In this document: positions 16,511-25,099 of the stretch, piece after piece
How the letters are laid out: the number at the start of each line of letters is the position of its first letter
Numbering within the stretch: the first letter of the stretch is position 1
From: JBDSKH01 sp035495435
GTDB lineage: Bacteria > Actinomycetota > Actinomycetes > Actinomycetales > Microbacteriaceae
Assembly: GCA_035495435.1 (NCBI GenBank)
Contig: DATJFV010000012.1
Coordinates: 1-59,997 of the forward strand
DNA length: 59,997 nucleotides
Direction: 5' to 3'
The notes under the pieces: model-generated
What the model was told of the DNA's origin: nothing
Seen by the model: only the letters and a program-made list of their open reading frames with translations
Database searches by the model: none
Position numbers and translations under genes: made by a program

Positions 16511-16581
16511 GGCGTCGCATGACGCCGAGAACCCGGGCGATGCTGACCGGGGCCGTTTTCCTGAGGCCAGAGGGTTCTGGC
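16511..16581 (-). promoter_or_regulatory. Two perfect hairpins in the leader of the DEAD-box helicase gene
   Basis: GGCGTC/GACGCC (16511-16516 and 16521-16526, four-base loop) and GCCAGA/TCTGGC (16566-16571 and 16576-16581, four-base loop). Both lie in the 237-base gap upstream of the helicase start. Neither is followed by a run of U on the minus strand, so they are not ordinary terminators. RNA helicase genes are often autoregulated through structured leaders; that role is inferred. Confidence 0.4.
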
Positions 16582-16718
16582 TGATTGGCTCGCAAGGGAA
16601 TGCCCTGGCGATCCGGCCCGATCGACGTACAGTGATGCGCGCGGCAGAGCCGCGATGTCGAGAGCCGACCAGACGACGATACCCGACGTTGCTGCGAACC
16701 GCATTAGGATTCCACCTC

Positions 16719-17723
16719 ATGCGTGTCCGGCCCTCGATCTTCGCGTCGGCCGGCGCGCTCGCCCTGGCCGCCGCGGTGCTCACCGGGTGCGGTCCGACCG
16801 GCACCGATTCGGATGTCGTGCAGGGCCAGCCGGTCGCGGTGAACCCCGAGCTCTCGACCCTGCCCGACATCGACGTGGTCACCGACATCGCCTACGGATC
16901 CGACCCGGCGCAGGTGCTCGACGCCTGCCTGCCGCCGCCCCCGGACCAGCCCGCGCCCCCGCAGACCGACGCGCCCGGTGCCGACCTGCCGCAGCCCGAC
17001 GAGCCGCTGCGCGCCGCGATCGTGGTGGTGCACGGCGGCAGTTGGGCCCGCGGCGACAAGGCCGATATCGCCTGGCGCGCGGTCTGCCAATGGCTGGCCT
17101 CGGCGGGGTACGTGGCGTTCTCGGTCGACTACCGCCTCGCGCCGAAGCACATCTTCCCGGCCGCGTTCGACGACGTCTCGCTCGCGGTGCGCTGGCTGCG
17201 CGAGCCCGCGCAGTTGGAGCGGTTCCAGATCGATCCGGATCGCATCGGCGCGTTCGGCGGGTCGGCCGGCGCGAATCTGGTGGCGCTTCTGGGCACTGAA
17301 GGATCCGGGTCGCTCACCACCGGTTCGCGCGTGGCTGCGGTCGCCGAACTCAGCGGCCCGATCGACCTCACGGGGCTCGCGACCACCGACGACTTCGTGC
17401 CGGTGCAACTGGCGTACCTCGGATGCCCATCTGAGGAGGACTGCCCGAACGCGGTGGCCGCGTCGCCGTTCTACCAGATCGATCCGACCGATCCGCCGTT
17501 CTTCGTCGGGCACTCGAGCGCCGAGCGCATCCCGCTGGCCCAGGCCGAGATCTTCGTGGCGGGCCTGCGCGCCGCCGGCGTCTCGGTCGACTTCGTCACG
17601 GTCGAAGGCACCCTGCACTCGATCGCGATGCTCGACGCCGACCTCAAGAAACGCATCGTCGAGTTCTTCGACGACCACATCGGCACCCCCGACGCACCCG
17701 TCGTCGGGGACGACGGCGGCTGA
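16719..17723 (+). CDS. Secreted lipoprotein alpha/beta hydrolase (BD-FAE / HSL-like esterase)
   Basis: A 334-residue lipoprotein esterase. The signal peptide ends in the lipobox VLTGC (lipidated cysteine at residue 24). A proline-rich insert lies at about residues 70-92 (PPPPDQPAPPQ). The hydrolase domain has VVVHGGSW at about 102-109 (oxyanion loop), AFGGSAGANLV with the nucleophile serine near 182, an acid in the DPTDPPFFVGH segment, and the histidine in LHSIAML near 299. This is the family-IV (hormone-sensitive lipase-like) arrangement. It likely acts on small esters or acylated sugars at the cell surface. TAGGAT at 16705-16710 ends eight bases before the ATG and there is no clear SD, so translation may be almost leaderless. 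Confidence 0.9.
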   Translation: MRVRPSIFASAGALALAAAVLTGCGPTGTDSDVVQGQPVAVNPELSTLPDIDVVTDIAYGSDPAQVLDACLPPPPDQPAPPQTDAPGADLPQPDEPLRAAIVVVHGGSWARGDKADIAWRAVCQWLASAGYVAFSVDYRLAPKHIFPAAFDDVSLAVRWLREPAQLERFQIDPDRIGAFGGSAGANLVALLGTEGSGSLTTGSRVAAVAELSGPIDLTGLATTDDFVPVQLAYLGCPSEEDCPNAVAASPFYQIDPTDPPFFVGHSSAERIPLAQAEIFVAGLRAAGVSVDFVTVEGTLHSIAMLDADLKKRIVEFFDDHIGTPDAPVVGDDGG

Positions 17724-17736
17724 CGCCGCGCCGAAC

Positions 17737-20700
17737 TCAGTCGGTCGCGGGCGGCGGGAACGTCCCCGGGAACACCGGCGGGGCCGGAGGAGCCGGCGGC
17801 GGGAAGACCGGCGGCTGAGGCGCACCCGGCTGCTGCGGCGGCGGCGTCGGCCGCTGCGGCTGCTGCGGCTCGGTCGGCTGCGGCGGCGCGGTCGGCCGCT
17901 GCGGCTCGGCCGGCGGCGCGGGGAAGGCCGGGGGAGCGACCGGAGCCTGCGCGGGCGGCGGGAAGGTCGGCGGCGCCGGACTCGGCTGCGGGGCCGGGCT
18001 CGGCTCGGGCGCCGGGCTCGGCTGCGGCGCCGGGCTCGGCTCAGGCGCCGGGCTCGGCGGCACGGGCGCCGGAGTGGGCGGCACGGGCGCGGCAGCCGGA
18101 GGCACCGGCCCCGACGGCTGCACCGGAGGCAGCGGCTCGTGCGTCGACGGCAGCGGCGGCTGCGGCTGCGCCGGCAGCACCGGGTCTTCACCGCGCCCGC
18201 CGCGCGGTGCGCGAGGCGCCTCGGCCAGCTTGCGCGCACGACGCTCCTCGCGGCGCTCCTTCGCGCCCTCGACGACCGAGTACAGCGAGGGCAGCACCAC
18301 CAGGGTGAGCAGAGTCGAGGAGACGAGTCCGCCGATGACGATGATCGCGAGCGGCTGCGAGATGAAGCCACCGTGCCCGGTGACGCCGATCGCCATCGGG
18401 GTGAGCGCTCCGATGGTGGCGAGTGCCGTCATCAGGATCGGCCGCAACCGGCGCGCGGAACCGTGCACGATCGCATCCCGCACCCCCATCCCGCGGTCGC
18501 GGTACTGGTTCACCAGGTCGATGAGAACGATGGCGTTGGTGACCACGATGCCGACGAGCATCAGCAGGCCGATGATCGAAGGCACCCCGAGCGGGATGCC
18601 GGAGGCCAGCTGCAGCAGCACGGCACCGGTCGCCGCGAACGGGATCGACACCAGCAGCAGCAGCGGCTGCCGCAGGCTGCGGAACGTCGCCACCATGATC
18701 GTGTAGACGATCAGGATCGCGGCGAGCAGCGCCAGCCCCAGCTGCGAGAACGCCGACGACTGGTCCGCGGTCACACCGCCCAGCTCGGCGGTGGCGCCGG
18801 CGGGCAGGTCGAGCTTGTCGAGCGCCTGCTGCACCTGGGCGGATGCGGTGCCGACGTCGGCGGTCTCGGGCGTCACCGTGACGGTCGCGCTGCGCACCCC
18901 GCGGATGGTGGTGACACTGGAGGGCCCCTCGACCTGCTCGACGGTGGCGAGCGACGACAGCTTCTTCAGCCCCTTCGACGTGGGCACCTCGAAGTCGCGC
19001 AGCTCGTCGATGGTCAGCGGCGCCTTGGGGTCGGTGATGTAGATGTCGAGCGTCTTGGTGTCGATGACGACCGAGCCGATCGAGGCCGGCAGCATCGAGT
19101 TCGCCACGATCCCGCCGACCGCCGCCTCGGTCAGCCCGACCTCGGCCGCCTTCTTCCGGTCGACGTCGATCGAGATGTAGGGGAGGGTCTCGGACAGGTT
19201 GCTCTCGGCCTGCTGGGTGACGTCGAGTCCACGCACCGCGGTCAGGATGTCGTCCGCCGCCGTGCGCAGCGAGTCCTGATCCGGGGCGGAGATCTGGATC
19301 TCGATGTCGCTGGAGAAGCCGCCGCCCCCACCGCTCGACACCGAGACGTCGCCCACGGCATCCGGGTTCAGTTTCTCGAGCGACGCGCTCACCGCGGAGC
19401 GCAGCGCATCCTGGTCGGCGTCGGGGTCGGTGGTGATCGAGAACGTGGTGTCGCTGCCGCCGCCGAGCAGCACCGCGAACTGGTTGCCGCTCGAACCGAC
19501 CGACACCTGCACGGTGTCGATGCCGTCGATCGCCCGCAGGTCGTCCTCGACCTTCTTGGCCGCGGCATCCGAGGCCTCGAGGCTGGTACCGGCGGGCATC
19601 GACTGCCGCACCGTCAGCGTGTTCTGCCCGCTGTTGCTGATGAAGTTGGTGGGCAGCTTGGTGGCCAGGAACCCGCTGCCGACCAGGATCAGCAGCGCGG
19701 CGATGAGCACGATGGCGGGGAAGCGGAGCGTCCAGTGGATGACCGGCAGGTAGACGCGCTGCAGCACGGTCGGCTTGTCCAGCTCGTCCTCGGCCTCGGC
19801 GCGGACGGGCGGCGGCACCGAACCCTGCGCCTCCCAGCGGCGGTGCGCGCCGAGGCGACCGGAGAGCGCCACCAGGCGGATGAGGCCGACGATGGAGGCC
19901 AGCGCGACCACGACGGCGACGCCGAGCCCGACGAGCACCGGGACGCCGATGCTGTCGACGAGCGCGGCGGGATCGGACGGCAGATCGGACGGCAGCAGCA
20001 CCCAGGCGAGCGCGGCGAGGCCGGCGAGCACCACCACCTCCGCCCCCAGCAGCAGGCCCGGATACCGCAGGAACGACCGCACCACCGGGCGCCCCGCCCA
20101 GCGCTGCTCGCCCGGAGTCAGTGCCGGCGGCGCTTCGGTCACCGGTGCCCGCAAGAACCAGTACGCCAGCACCGGGACGATGGTGAGCGCCACGAACAGC
20201 GACGCCGCGAGGGCGATCGTGATGGTCAGCGCGAAGGGCCGGAAGAGTTCGCCGGTGATGTCAGTGACCAGAGCGAGCGGCAGGAAGACCGCAACAGTGG
20301 TGACCGTCGACGCGGTGACGGCGACGGCGACCTCGCGCACAGCGGAGCGGATCGCATCGAGCTTCGTCTCGCCGAGGCCGAGGTGGCGCTTGATGTTCTC
20401 GATCACGACGATCGAGTCGTCGACGACGCGCCCGATCGCGATGGTGAGCGCGCCCAGGGTGAGCACGTTCAGCGAGTACCCGAACGCGAGCATGCCGATG
20501 AAGGTCAGCAGCACCGACACCGGGATCGACACGGCGGTGACCAGGGTCGAGCGCACCGACAGCAGGAAGATGAAGATGACGATCACGGCGAACAGCAGAC
20601 CGAGCAGGCCCTCCTGCGCGAGGGACTCGATCGACTGCTCGATGAACGGCGCCTGGTTGAACACCACGGTGAACTTCGCGCCGTCGCCGAGGGCGTCGGC

Positions 20701-21648
20701 CAGGCCCGGCAGGGCGTCGCGCACCGCGTTCGACACCTCGACGGTGTTGCCCGCCGGGGTTTTCGTGATCGAGATCGTGAGGGAGGGCTCACCGTTGACC
20801 CGCGAGTAGCCGGTCACCGGCTCGTCGGCCACCTCGACGGTGGCGACGTCGCCGATGGTGGTGAGCTTCGGCTCGACCACCGTGCCGTCGGGGAGTGTCA
20901 CCGGCCCGCGACCGCCGAGCAGCGGCAGCGCCGCGATGTCGTCGGCGGAGGTGAGTCGCGTGCCGCCCTGCACGATCAGGGTGTTGTCGCCCTCGGTGAT
21001 GGTGCCCTCGGGCAGCAGCACCCCGTTGGCGTCGATGGCGTCGCGGATTGACTGGTTGGTGAAGCCGCGCTTGGCCAGCTCATCGGTGTCGGGGGTGATC
21101 TCGATGCGCTTCGCGGTGGTGCCGAGAAGGGTGACGTCGCGCACGTCGTCGATCTGCTGCAGGTCGCTGATGGTCGACGCCTCGAGCCGCGCCGACAGGT
21201 CGTCCTGGCTGAGGTCGCTGGTGACCGCGACCACCAGCACCGGCAGGTCGTCGAGCGACCCGGTGATGACGCGCGGGTCGACCGACTCGGGCAGGTCGGG
21301 GATGCGGTTGATCGCCAGCTGCACCTTCTGCTCGACCGAGGTCAGGTCGGTGCCGTAGGTGAAGGAGGCCGAGACGCTGGACAGCCCGGAGGTCGAGGTG
21401 GCGGTGGTCGAGTCCAGCCCGGGCACCCCGCGGATCGCCGACTCGATGGGGGTGGAGACGTCGGCCTCGACCACGTCGGGGCTGGCGCCGGGGTACTGGG
21501 TGACCACGACGAGCTGCGGCAGCGTCACCGAGGGGAACAGCTCCTGCTTCAGCGTCGTCAGGGCGACCGTGCCGAACAGCGCCACCACGATGGTGAGAAG
21601 CGCGATGAGCGCACGGTTGCGCAGGCTGAAAACGGACAGCAGGTGCAC
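17737..21648 (-). CDS. RND-superfamily efflux permease (AcrB/HAE1-like) with proline-rich C-terminal tail
   Basis: A 1303-residue RND pump. The N-terminal TM1 (NRALIALLTIVVALFGTVA), the ELFPSVTLPQLVVVTQYPGAS porter-domain opening, GRVVDDSIVVIENI near residue 410 (TM4 with the paired proton-relay aspartates) and the two-fold repeated 12-TM layout identify it. Two large extracytoplasmic porter domains are present. Residues from about 1120 to the end form an unusual tail made almost wholly of Pro, Ala, Gln and Ser, including repeated PEPSPAPQPSPA units; by AcrB topology it would be cytoplasmic. No membrane-fusion or outer-membrane partner gene is nearby, as expected for a monoderm. Substrates are unknown. 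An SD GAGGAG precedes the start. Confidence 0.93.
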   Translation of the reverse strand: MHLLSVFSLRNRALIALLTIVVALFGTVALTTLKQELFPSVTLPQLVVVTQYPGASPDVVEADVSTPIESAIRGVPGLDSTTATSTSGLSSVSASFTYGTDLTSVEQKVQLAINRIPDLPESVDPRVITGSLDDLPVLVVAVTSDLSQDDLSARLEASTISDLQQIDDVRDVTLLGTTAKRIEITPDTDELAKRGFTNQSIRDAIDANGVLLPEGTITEGDNTLIVQGGTRLTSADDIAALPLLGGRGPVTLPDGTVVEPKLTTIGDVATVEVADEPVTGYSRVNGEPSLTISITKTPAGNTVEVSNAVRDALPGLADALGDGAKFTVVFNQAPFIEQSIESLAQEGLLGLLFAVIVIFIFLLSVRSTLVTAVSIPVSVLLTFIGMLAFGYSLNVLTLGALTIAIGRVVDDSIVVIENIKRHLGLGETKLDAIRSAVREVAVAVTASTVTTVAVFLPLALVTDITGELFRPFALTITIALAASLFVALTIVPVLAYWFLRAPVTEAPPALTPGEQRWAGRPVVRSFLRYPGLLLGAEVVVLAGLAALAWVLLPSDLPSDPAALVDSIGVPVLVGLGVAVVVALASIVGLIRLVALSGRLGAHRRWEAQGSVPPPVRAEAEDELDKPTVLQRVYLPVIHWTLRFPAIVLIAALLILVGSGFLATKLPTNFISNSGQNTLTVRQSMPAGTSLEASDAAAKKVEDDLRAIDGIDTVQVSVGSSGNQFAVLLGGGSDTTFSITTDPDADQDALRSAVSASLEKLNPDAVGDVSVSSGGGGGFSSDIEIQISAPDQDSLRTAADDILTAVRGLDVTQQAESNLSETLPYISIDVDRKKAAEVGLTEAAVGGIVANSMLPASIGSVVIDTKTLDIYITDPKAPLTIDELRDFEVPTSKGLKKLSSLATVEQVEGPSSVTTIRGVRSATVTVTPETADVGTASAQVQQALDKLDLPAGATAELGGVTADQSSAFSQLGLALLAAILIVYTIMVATFRSLRQPLLLLVSIPFAATGAVLLQLASGIPLGVPSIIGLLMLVGIVVTNAIVLIDLVNQYRDRGMGVRDAIVHGSARRLRPILMTALATIGALTPMAIGVTGHGGFISQPLAIIVIGGLVSSTLLTLVVLPSLYSVVEGAKERREERRARKLAEAPRAPRGGRGEDPVLPAQPQPPLPSTHEPLPPVQPSGPVPPAAAPVPPTPAPVPPSPAPEPSPAPQPSPAPEPSPAPQPSPAPPTFPPPAQAPVAPPAFPAPPAEPQRPTAPPQPTEPQQPQRPTPPPQQPGAPQPPVFPPPAPPAPPVFPGTFPPPATD

Positions 21649-21784
21649 GAGAGTTCTCCTCGGGGCGGCGCCACAGTGGCGGCCAGGTTCGAGCGCACGC
21701 CACCGTGCACGGGGTCCAGTATCGCAACGCCCTCTGAGAGCGGCCTACTCCCGGGGGATGAATCGGGCGGCGGCCGCCCCGGCT

Positions 21785-23212
21785 CTAGACGACGGCGGCG
21801 AGCTCGTCGTCGCCGATCGGCATCGGGGTGCGGGCCACATCGCGCCAGGCGGCGGCGAGGGCGTCGACGGCGCCGTCGATCAGGTCGGCCGGGTGGCTGA
21901 ACGGGATGCGGATGAACCGCTCGAACACCCCGTCGATGCCGAAGCGGGGCCCGGCCGCGATCACCAGACCGTGGTTGCGGGATGCCAGCGCGAGTTGCGA
22001 CGACACCGGGGCTCCCAGGTTGGCCCAGACGGTCAGGCCGCCCTCGACATGCGGCACGCTCCACGACGGCAGGGCCTGTGCGAGCCGGGCGGCCAGATGG
22101 TCGCGCCCGGCACGCAGGTACTGCCGGCGGTCCTCGAGGATGCGGTCGTACTGCGGCAGCAGTTCGAGCAGGATCAGCTGCTCGAAGATCGGGGTGCCGA
22201 GGTCGAGGGCGAAGCGGGCGCGCGACGCCCGCTGGATCAACTCGCGGTCGGCGCGGATCCAGCCCAGACGCAGCCCGCCCCAGATCGTCTTGCCGACCGA
22301 GCCCAGAGTCACCGCGCGCCCGAGCGACGCGAACGGCGGACGCGACTCCTGGCCATCGAGACCGAGCTCGCCCATCGTCTCGTCGACCACCAGGGTGGTG
22401 CCCTGGCGTGCGGCCAGGTCGATGGTGCGCTCGCGCAACTCCTGCGACATCGAGCGCCCCGTCGGGTTGTGATAGTCGGGCATCAGGTATCCGAGCGTGG
22501 GGCTGGTGCGCTGCAGCGCCTGCTCGAGAGCCAGTTCATCCCAGCCCTCGTCGGTGGTCACGGGCACCGGCACCAGGCGCGCGCCCGCACCGCGCAGCGC
22601 CTCGAACGCGTGCGGATAACTGGGGGTCTCGACCAGGGCCCGGTCACCGCGGGAGAGCAGCGTGCGCGACAGCAGCCCGATGGCGTGCTGGGCGCCGATC
22701 GTGATCATCACCTCGTCGGCGTCGGTCGGCAACCCGCGCGCCGTATACCGGTCGGCGAGCGCCTGGCGCAGGACGCGCAGGCCGAGCGCGTCGAACCCGG
22801 ACTCCCCGAGGAAGCCGGGCAGCAGAGCGGAGGCGCGTTCGGCGGCCGCGGCCACCACGGGCACCGCCGGCAGCGTCGCCTTGCTGAAATCGAGCAAGCC
22901 CGGGCCGGCGATCGGGTCGGGGGCTCCGGCTGCGCCGCGGGAGGGCAGCCGCACCATGCTGCCCGAGCCGCGCACACTGTCGAGGTAGCCCGACTCGCGC
23001 AGGTCGGCGTACGCGGCCGAGACGGTGGTGCGGCTGAGGCCCAGGTGCGCAGCCAGTTCGCGCTCGGCCGGCAGGCGGGTTCCGAGAGAGAGGCGCCCGT
23101 CGAGCACGAGCAGCCGGATGCGGTCGGCGAGCGCCGCGTAGGCCGGACCGGGGCCCGAGGTGCGCCAATTCTGAATCAGTGCCCCGAGAGCACGCGCGGA
23201 GAGGGATGCCAC
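21785..23212 (-). CDS. MocR-family (GntR-PLP aminotransferase-like) transcriptional regulator
   Basis: About 475 residues. The N-terminal GntR winged helix covers roughly residues 20-85 (YAALADRIRLLVLDGRLSLG, LPAERELAAHLGLSRTTVSAAY). The rest is a fold-type-I aminotransferase-like domain with LMPDYHNPTGRSMS and the PLP-lysine region TLGSVGKTIWGGLRLGW. MocR regulators sense PLP or amino compounds. The gene diverges from yczE, the usual partner of one MocR subgroup in actinobacteria, so yczE is the likely target. The start is set at the GTG at 23212 because TAGGGT lies seven bases upstream of it; a GTG nine bases further up is an alternative. The intergenic region holds TTGGCAC and TTGGACT boxes in inverted orientation. 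Confidence 0.9.
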   Translation of the reverse strand: MASLSARALGALIQNWRTSGPGPAYAALADRIRLLVLDGRLSLGTRLPAERELAAHLGLSRTTVSAAYADLRESGYLDSVRGSGSMVRLPSRGAAGAPDPIAGPGLLDFSKATLPAVPVVAAAAERASALLPGFLGESGFDALGLRVLRQALADRYTARGLPTDADEVMITIGAQHAIGLLSRTLLSRGDRALVETPSYPHAFEALRGAGARLVPVPVTTDEGWDELALEQALQRTSPTLGYLMPDYHNPTGRSMSQELRERTIDLAARQGTTLVVDETMGELGLDGQESRPPFASLGRAVTLGSVGKTIWGGLRLGWIRADRELIQRASRARFALDLGTPIFEQLILLELLPQYDRILEDRRQYLRAGRDHLAARLAQALPSWSVPHVEGGLTVWANLGAPVSSQLALASRNHGLVIAAGPRFGIDGVFERFIRIPFSHPADLIDGAVDALAAAWRDVARTPMPIGDDELAAVV

Positions 23213-23229
23213 GGCGGCCACCCTACCCG

Positions 23230-23256
23230 AATTGGCACCTTGTGAGAAGTCCAATC
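23230..23256. promoter_or_regulatory. Putative MocR/yczE operator between divergent genes
   Basis: ATTGG and CCAAT arms, reading TTGGCAC on one strand and TTGGACT on the other, face each other in the 62-base gap between the regulator gene and yczE. MocR regulators commonly bind such short half-sites in the shared promoter region. The role is inferred from position and only five bases per arm are exact. Confidence 0.35.
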
Positions 23257-23274
23257 CGGCGGTGGGATGGGAAC

Positions 23275-23949
23275 ATGTCCCGATTGGCCCTCTTCGTCGC
23301 ACCCGGCGAGCGTCTCCGCTCGACGCGGCGCATCATCCAGCTGCTGATCGGCCTGTTGCTCTACGGCATCGCCATCGCCCTGATGGTGCGCGCCGGCATC
23401 GGCGTCTCCCCCTGGGACGTGCTCACCCAGGGCCTGGCGCACCAGACCGGCCTGCCGTTCGGACTGCTCACCAACCTCATCGGTGTCGTCGTGCTGCTGC
23501 TGTGGATTCCGCTGCGTCAGATGCCCGGCGTCGGCACCGTGCTCAACGTGCTGCTGATCGGCCCGAGCGCACAGCTGGGCCTCTGGGTGATCCCGCAGCA
23601 GACCATCCCCTGGATCCAGGGCCTCGTCTTCGCCGGCGGCCTGGCGCTGCTCGCCGTCGCCACCGGCCTCTACATCGGGGCGCGGCTCGGCCCCGGCCCC
23701 CGTGACGGCCTCATGACCGGGCTCCACCGGCGCACCGGCTGGCGCATCTGGATCGTGCGCACCCTGATCGAGGTCACCGTGCTCATCATCGGCTGGATCC
23801 TCGGCGGCCAGGTCGGCATCGGCACCCTCGCCTTCGCCCTGCTCATCGGGCCCATGGTGAATGTGACCCTGCCCGTGCTCACCGTCCCGGGCGGGCCCGA
23901 CCCGGCCCCGGCATCCGCCCCCTCACCCGAGAAGGAGGTGACCGCATGA
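23275..23949 (+). CDS. yczE: YczE-family membrane protein
   Basis: A 224-residue protein with five to six membrane segments. Hallmarks of the YczE/YyaS/YitT-like family are the early RIIQLLIGLLLYGIAIALM, the GIGVSPWDVLTQGLA segment, LTNLIGVVVLLLWIPLRQ, GARLGPGPRDGLMTGLHRRTGW and the late IGTLAFALLIGPMVN. In Bacillus, YczE affects surfactin-related processes; the molecular activity is unknown. The ATG at 23275 has an SD-like GGGATGGG. It diverges from the MocR regulator gene. Its stop codon overlaps the ATG of a 38-codon frame, suggesting a small partner peptide. Confidence 0.88.
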   Translation: MSRLALFVAPGERLRSTRRIIQLLIGLLLYGIAIALMVRAGIGVSPWDVLTQGLAHQTGLPFGLLTNLIGVVVLLLWIPLRQMPGVGTVLNVLLIGPSAQLGLWVIPQQTIPWIQGLVFAGGLALLAVATGLYIGARLGPGPRDGLMTGLHRRTGWRIWIVRTLIEVTVLIIGWILGGQVGIGTLAFALLIGPMVNVTLPVLTVPGGPDPAPASAPSPEKEVTA

Positions 23950-24062
23950 TCGTCGCCCTGCTCTCGCTCTCGGGCCTCGCACTCTGGGCCTCGATCGCCA
24001 CGGTCGTGGTCGTCGCACGCGACGGCTACCGCCGGGTGCCCACCGCGCACATCGCGCGCTGA
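23946..24062 (+). CDS. Small single-pass membrane protein, 38 aa
   Basis: A 38-codon frame begins with ATG overlapping the yczE TGA (ATGA) and ends with TGA. The GAAGGAGGTGACC sequence just upstream (23931-23943) is a near-perfect ribosome-binding site, far stronger than most in the window. The peptide has one hydrophobic helix (IVALLSLSGLALWASIATVV, residues 2-21) followed by a basic tail (ARDGYRRVPTAHIAR), giving a predicted cytoplasmic C-terminus by the positive-inside rule. I do not recognise a family. The coupled start, strong SD and immediately following terminator argue that it is a real gene and possibly an accessory subunit of YczE. Confidence 0.7.
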   Translation: MIVALLSLSGLALWASIATVVVVARDGYRRVPTAHIAR

Positions 24063-24080
24063 TCGCCCGCGCAGACACAC

Positions 24081-24120
24081 CGCACGGCCGGCATCCATCG
24101 CTCCGGATGCCGGCCGTGCG
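24081..24120. terminator. Strong bidirectional hairpin terminator
   Basis: A perfect 16-bp stem, CGCACGGCCGGCATCC (24081-24096) with its reverse complement (24105-24120), and an eight-base loop. It separates two convergent units (yczE plus small peptide from the left, the TipA-like gene from the right). It lacks a clear U-tract, as is common in high-GC actinobacteria. Confidence 0.85.
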
Positions 24121-24126
24121 TGCGCG

Positions 24127-24885
24127 CTACAGGGTGCGATCCGCGAAGATCGCCATCGCATCCCGCACGAACGCGGCGCCGTCGGCACCGCCGTAGTTCG
24201 CCGCGAAGCGCTCATCGGCGACGTACATCTCGCCGAGCCCCACGAAGTACTCCTTCGTCGGGTGGCCGTCTGCGGTCTGCGGCGTGCCGGGAATGCCGCT
24301 CAGCCAGTCGTACTGGCGTTGCGCCAGGGCCTGGGCCTCGTCGCTGGCCGGGTCGACGCCGCTCTGGGCGGCCTCCATCCAGTCCGAGCCGAGCAGCTTC
24401 ACGCGCGCCTGCCAGGCGCGCTTCTGCTCGGGCGACAGGCTGCGCCACCAGGCGTCGCTCTTCGCGTACGCCTCGGCGCCCCAGCGCTGCTCAACCTCGT
24501 CACGGTACTGCGTGTGGTCGAAGCCGTCGAACATGTTCTCTGCCATCGGTTTCTCACCTCCCTTCAATTGGGTCAGGGTGCGCTCGACGCTGGCGTACTG
24601 CCGGGCGAGCCGGTCCCGTTCGGCGGAGAGCCACTCGAGATGCGTGCGCAGCGCCGCGGTGTCGTCGCGGTGGCCGGCCAGCACCTCCGAGATCGCCGGG
24701 ATCCCGAGGCCCAGGTCGCGCAGCAGCAGCACCCGCTGCAACCGCACGAGCGCGTCGGCGTCGTAGTAGCGGTACCCGTTCGCGCCGATGCGGCTGGGCT
24801 TCACCAGTCCGACGTCGTCGTAGTGACGCAACGTGCGGCTCGTGGTGCCGGCCAGTCTCGCGATGTCCTGAATGCTCCAGTCCAT
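24127..24885 (-). CDS. tipA: MerR-family regulator, TipA-like (TipAL form)
   Basis: A 252-residue protein. Residues 1-70 are a MerR winged helix (SIQDIARLAGTTSRTLRHYD, RIGANGYRYYDADALVRLQ), residues 75-108 the dimer coiled coil, and 114-252 a TipAS antibiotic-recognition domain (MFDGFDHTQYRDEVEQRWG, AYAKSDAWWRSLSPEQK, FVGLGEMYVADERFAANYGG). In Streptomyces, TipAL activates its promoter when it binds thiopeptides, and the short TipAS is made from an internal start. Here the same layout appears: a strong SD lies inside the gene just before Met114. The gene start has its own SD, GAGGAGGGAG. The conserved cysteine that links thiostrepton was not seen in the TipAS part, so the ligand may differ. 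Confidence 0.9.
   Translation of the reverse strand: MDWSIQDIARLAGTTSRTLRHYDDVGLVKPSRIGANGYRYYDADALVRLQRVLLLRDLGLGIPAISEVLAGHRDDTAALRTHLEWLSAERDRLARQYASVERTLTQLKGGEKPMAENMFDGFDHTQYRDEVEQRWGAEAYAKSDAWWRSLSPEQKRAWQARVKLLGSDWMEAAQSGVDPASDEAQALAQRQYDWLSGIPGTPQTADGHPTKEYFVGLGEMYVADERFAANYGGADGAAFVRDAMAIFADRTL
24544..24562 (-). promoter_or_regulatory. Internal ribosome-binding site and start for a TipAS-like short form
   Basis: GGGAGGTGAG (24553-24562, minus strand) lies six bases upstream of the in-frame ATG at 24546, codon 114 of the TipA-like gene. It falls between the DNA-binding half and the ligand-binding half. A short 139-residue protein made here would bind ligand without DNA, matching the known TipAS arrangement. 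Confidence 0.7.
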
Positions 24886-24962
24886 GGCTCCCTCCTCTCG
24901 TGAGTTCGACGGTAGAGGTTGACGCTACGTCAAGGTCAAGCGCGGGGTGGCCCAGCCACCGT

Positions 24963-25044
24963 GCGCGGATGAGGAATTCCGCGGCGACACGCCGTCGGCT
25001 CGGGGCGCAGCCCGGCGCGCCGCGGGGAAGTTCCTCATCCGCGC
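24963..25044. repeat. Palindromic element, copy C (arms GCGCGGATGAGGAA / TTCCTCATCCGCGC)
   Basis: Perfect 14-bp arms at 24963-24976 and 25031-25044 enclose about 54 bases that begin GCGACACGCCG, the inner arm shared with the other copies; the opposite inner arm has diverged. It fills most of the 307-base gap between the TipA-like gene and the DUF4097 operon. Related copies lie at 37176, 37324, 59164 and 59543. Confidence 0.9.
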
Positions 25045-25099
25045 GGGTGGGTGCACGCGCGGCGACCCCTCGCCCGGCAGGGCCGCGCCCCCACACCCA

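Noticed and set aside
14517..16718. Plus-strand extension upstream of the lipoprotein esterase start
   Set aside because: It lies antisense to the DEAD-box helicase; the lipoprotein signal peptide fixes the start at 16719.
16978..21051. 1357-codon open frame on the plus strand over the RND pump gene
   Set aside because: It is antisense to a gene with clear RND motifs; the product is an Arg/Gly/His-rich mixture typical of a shadow frame in high-GC DNA.
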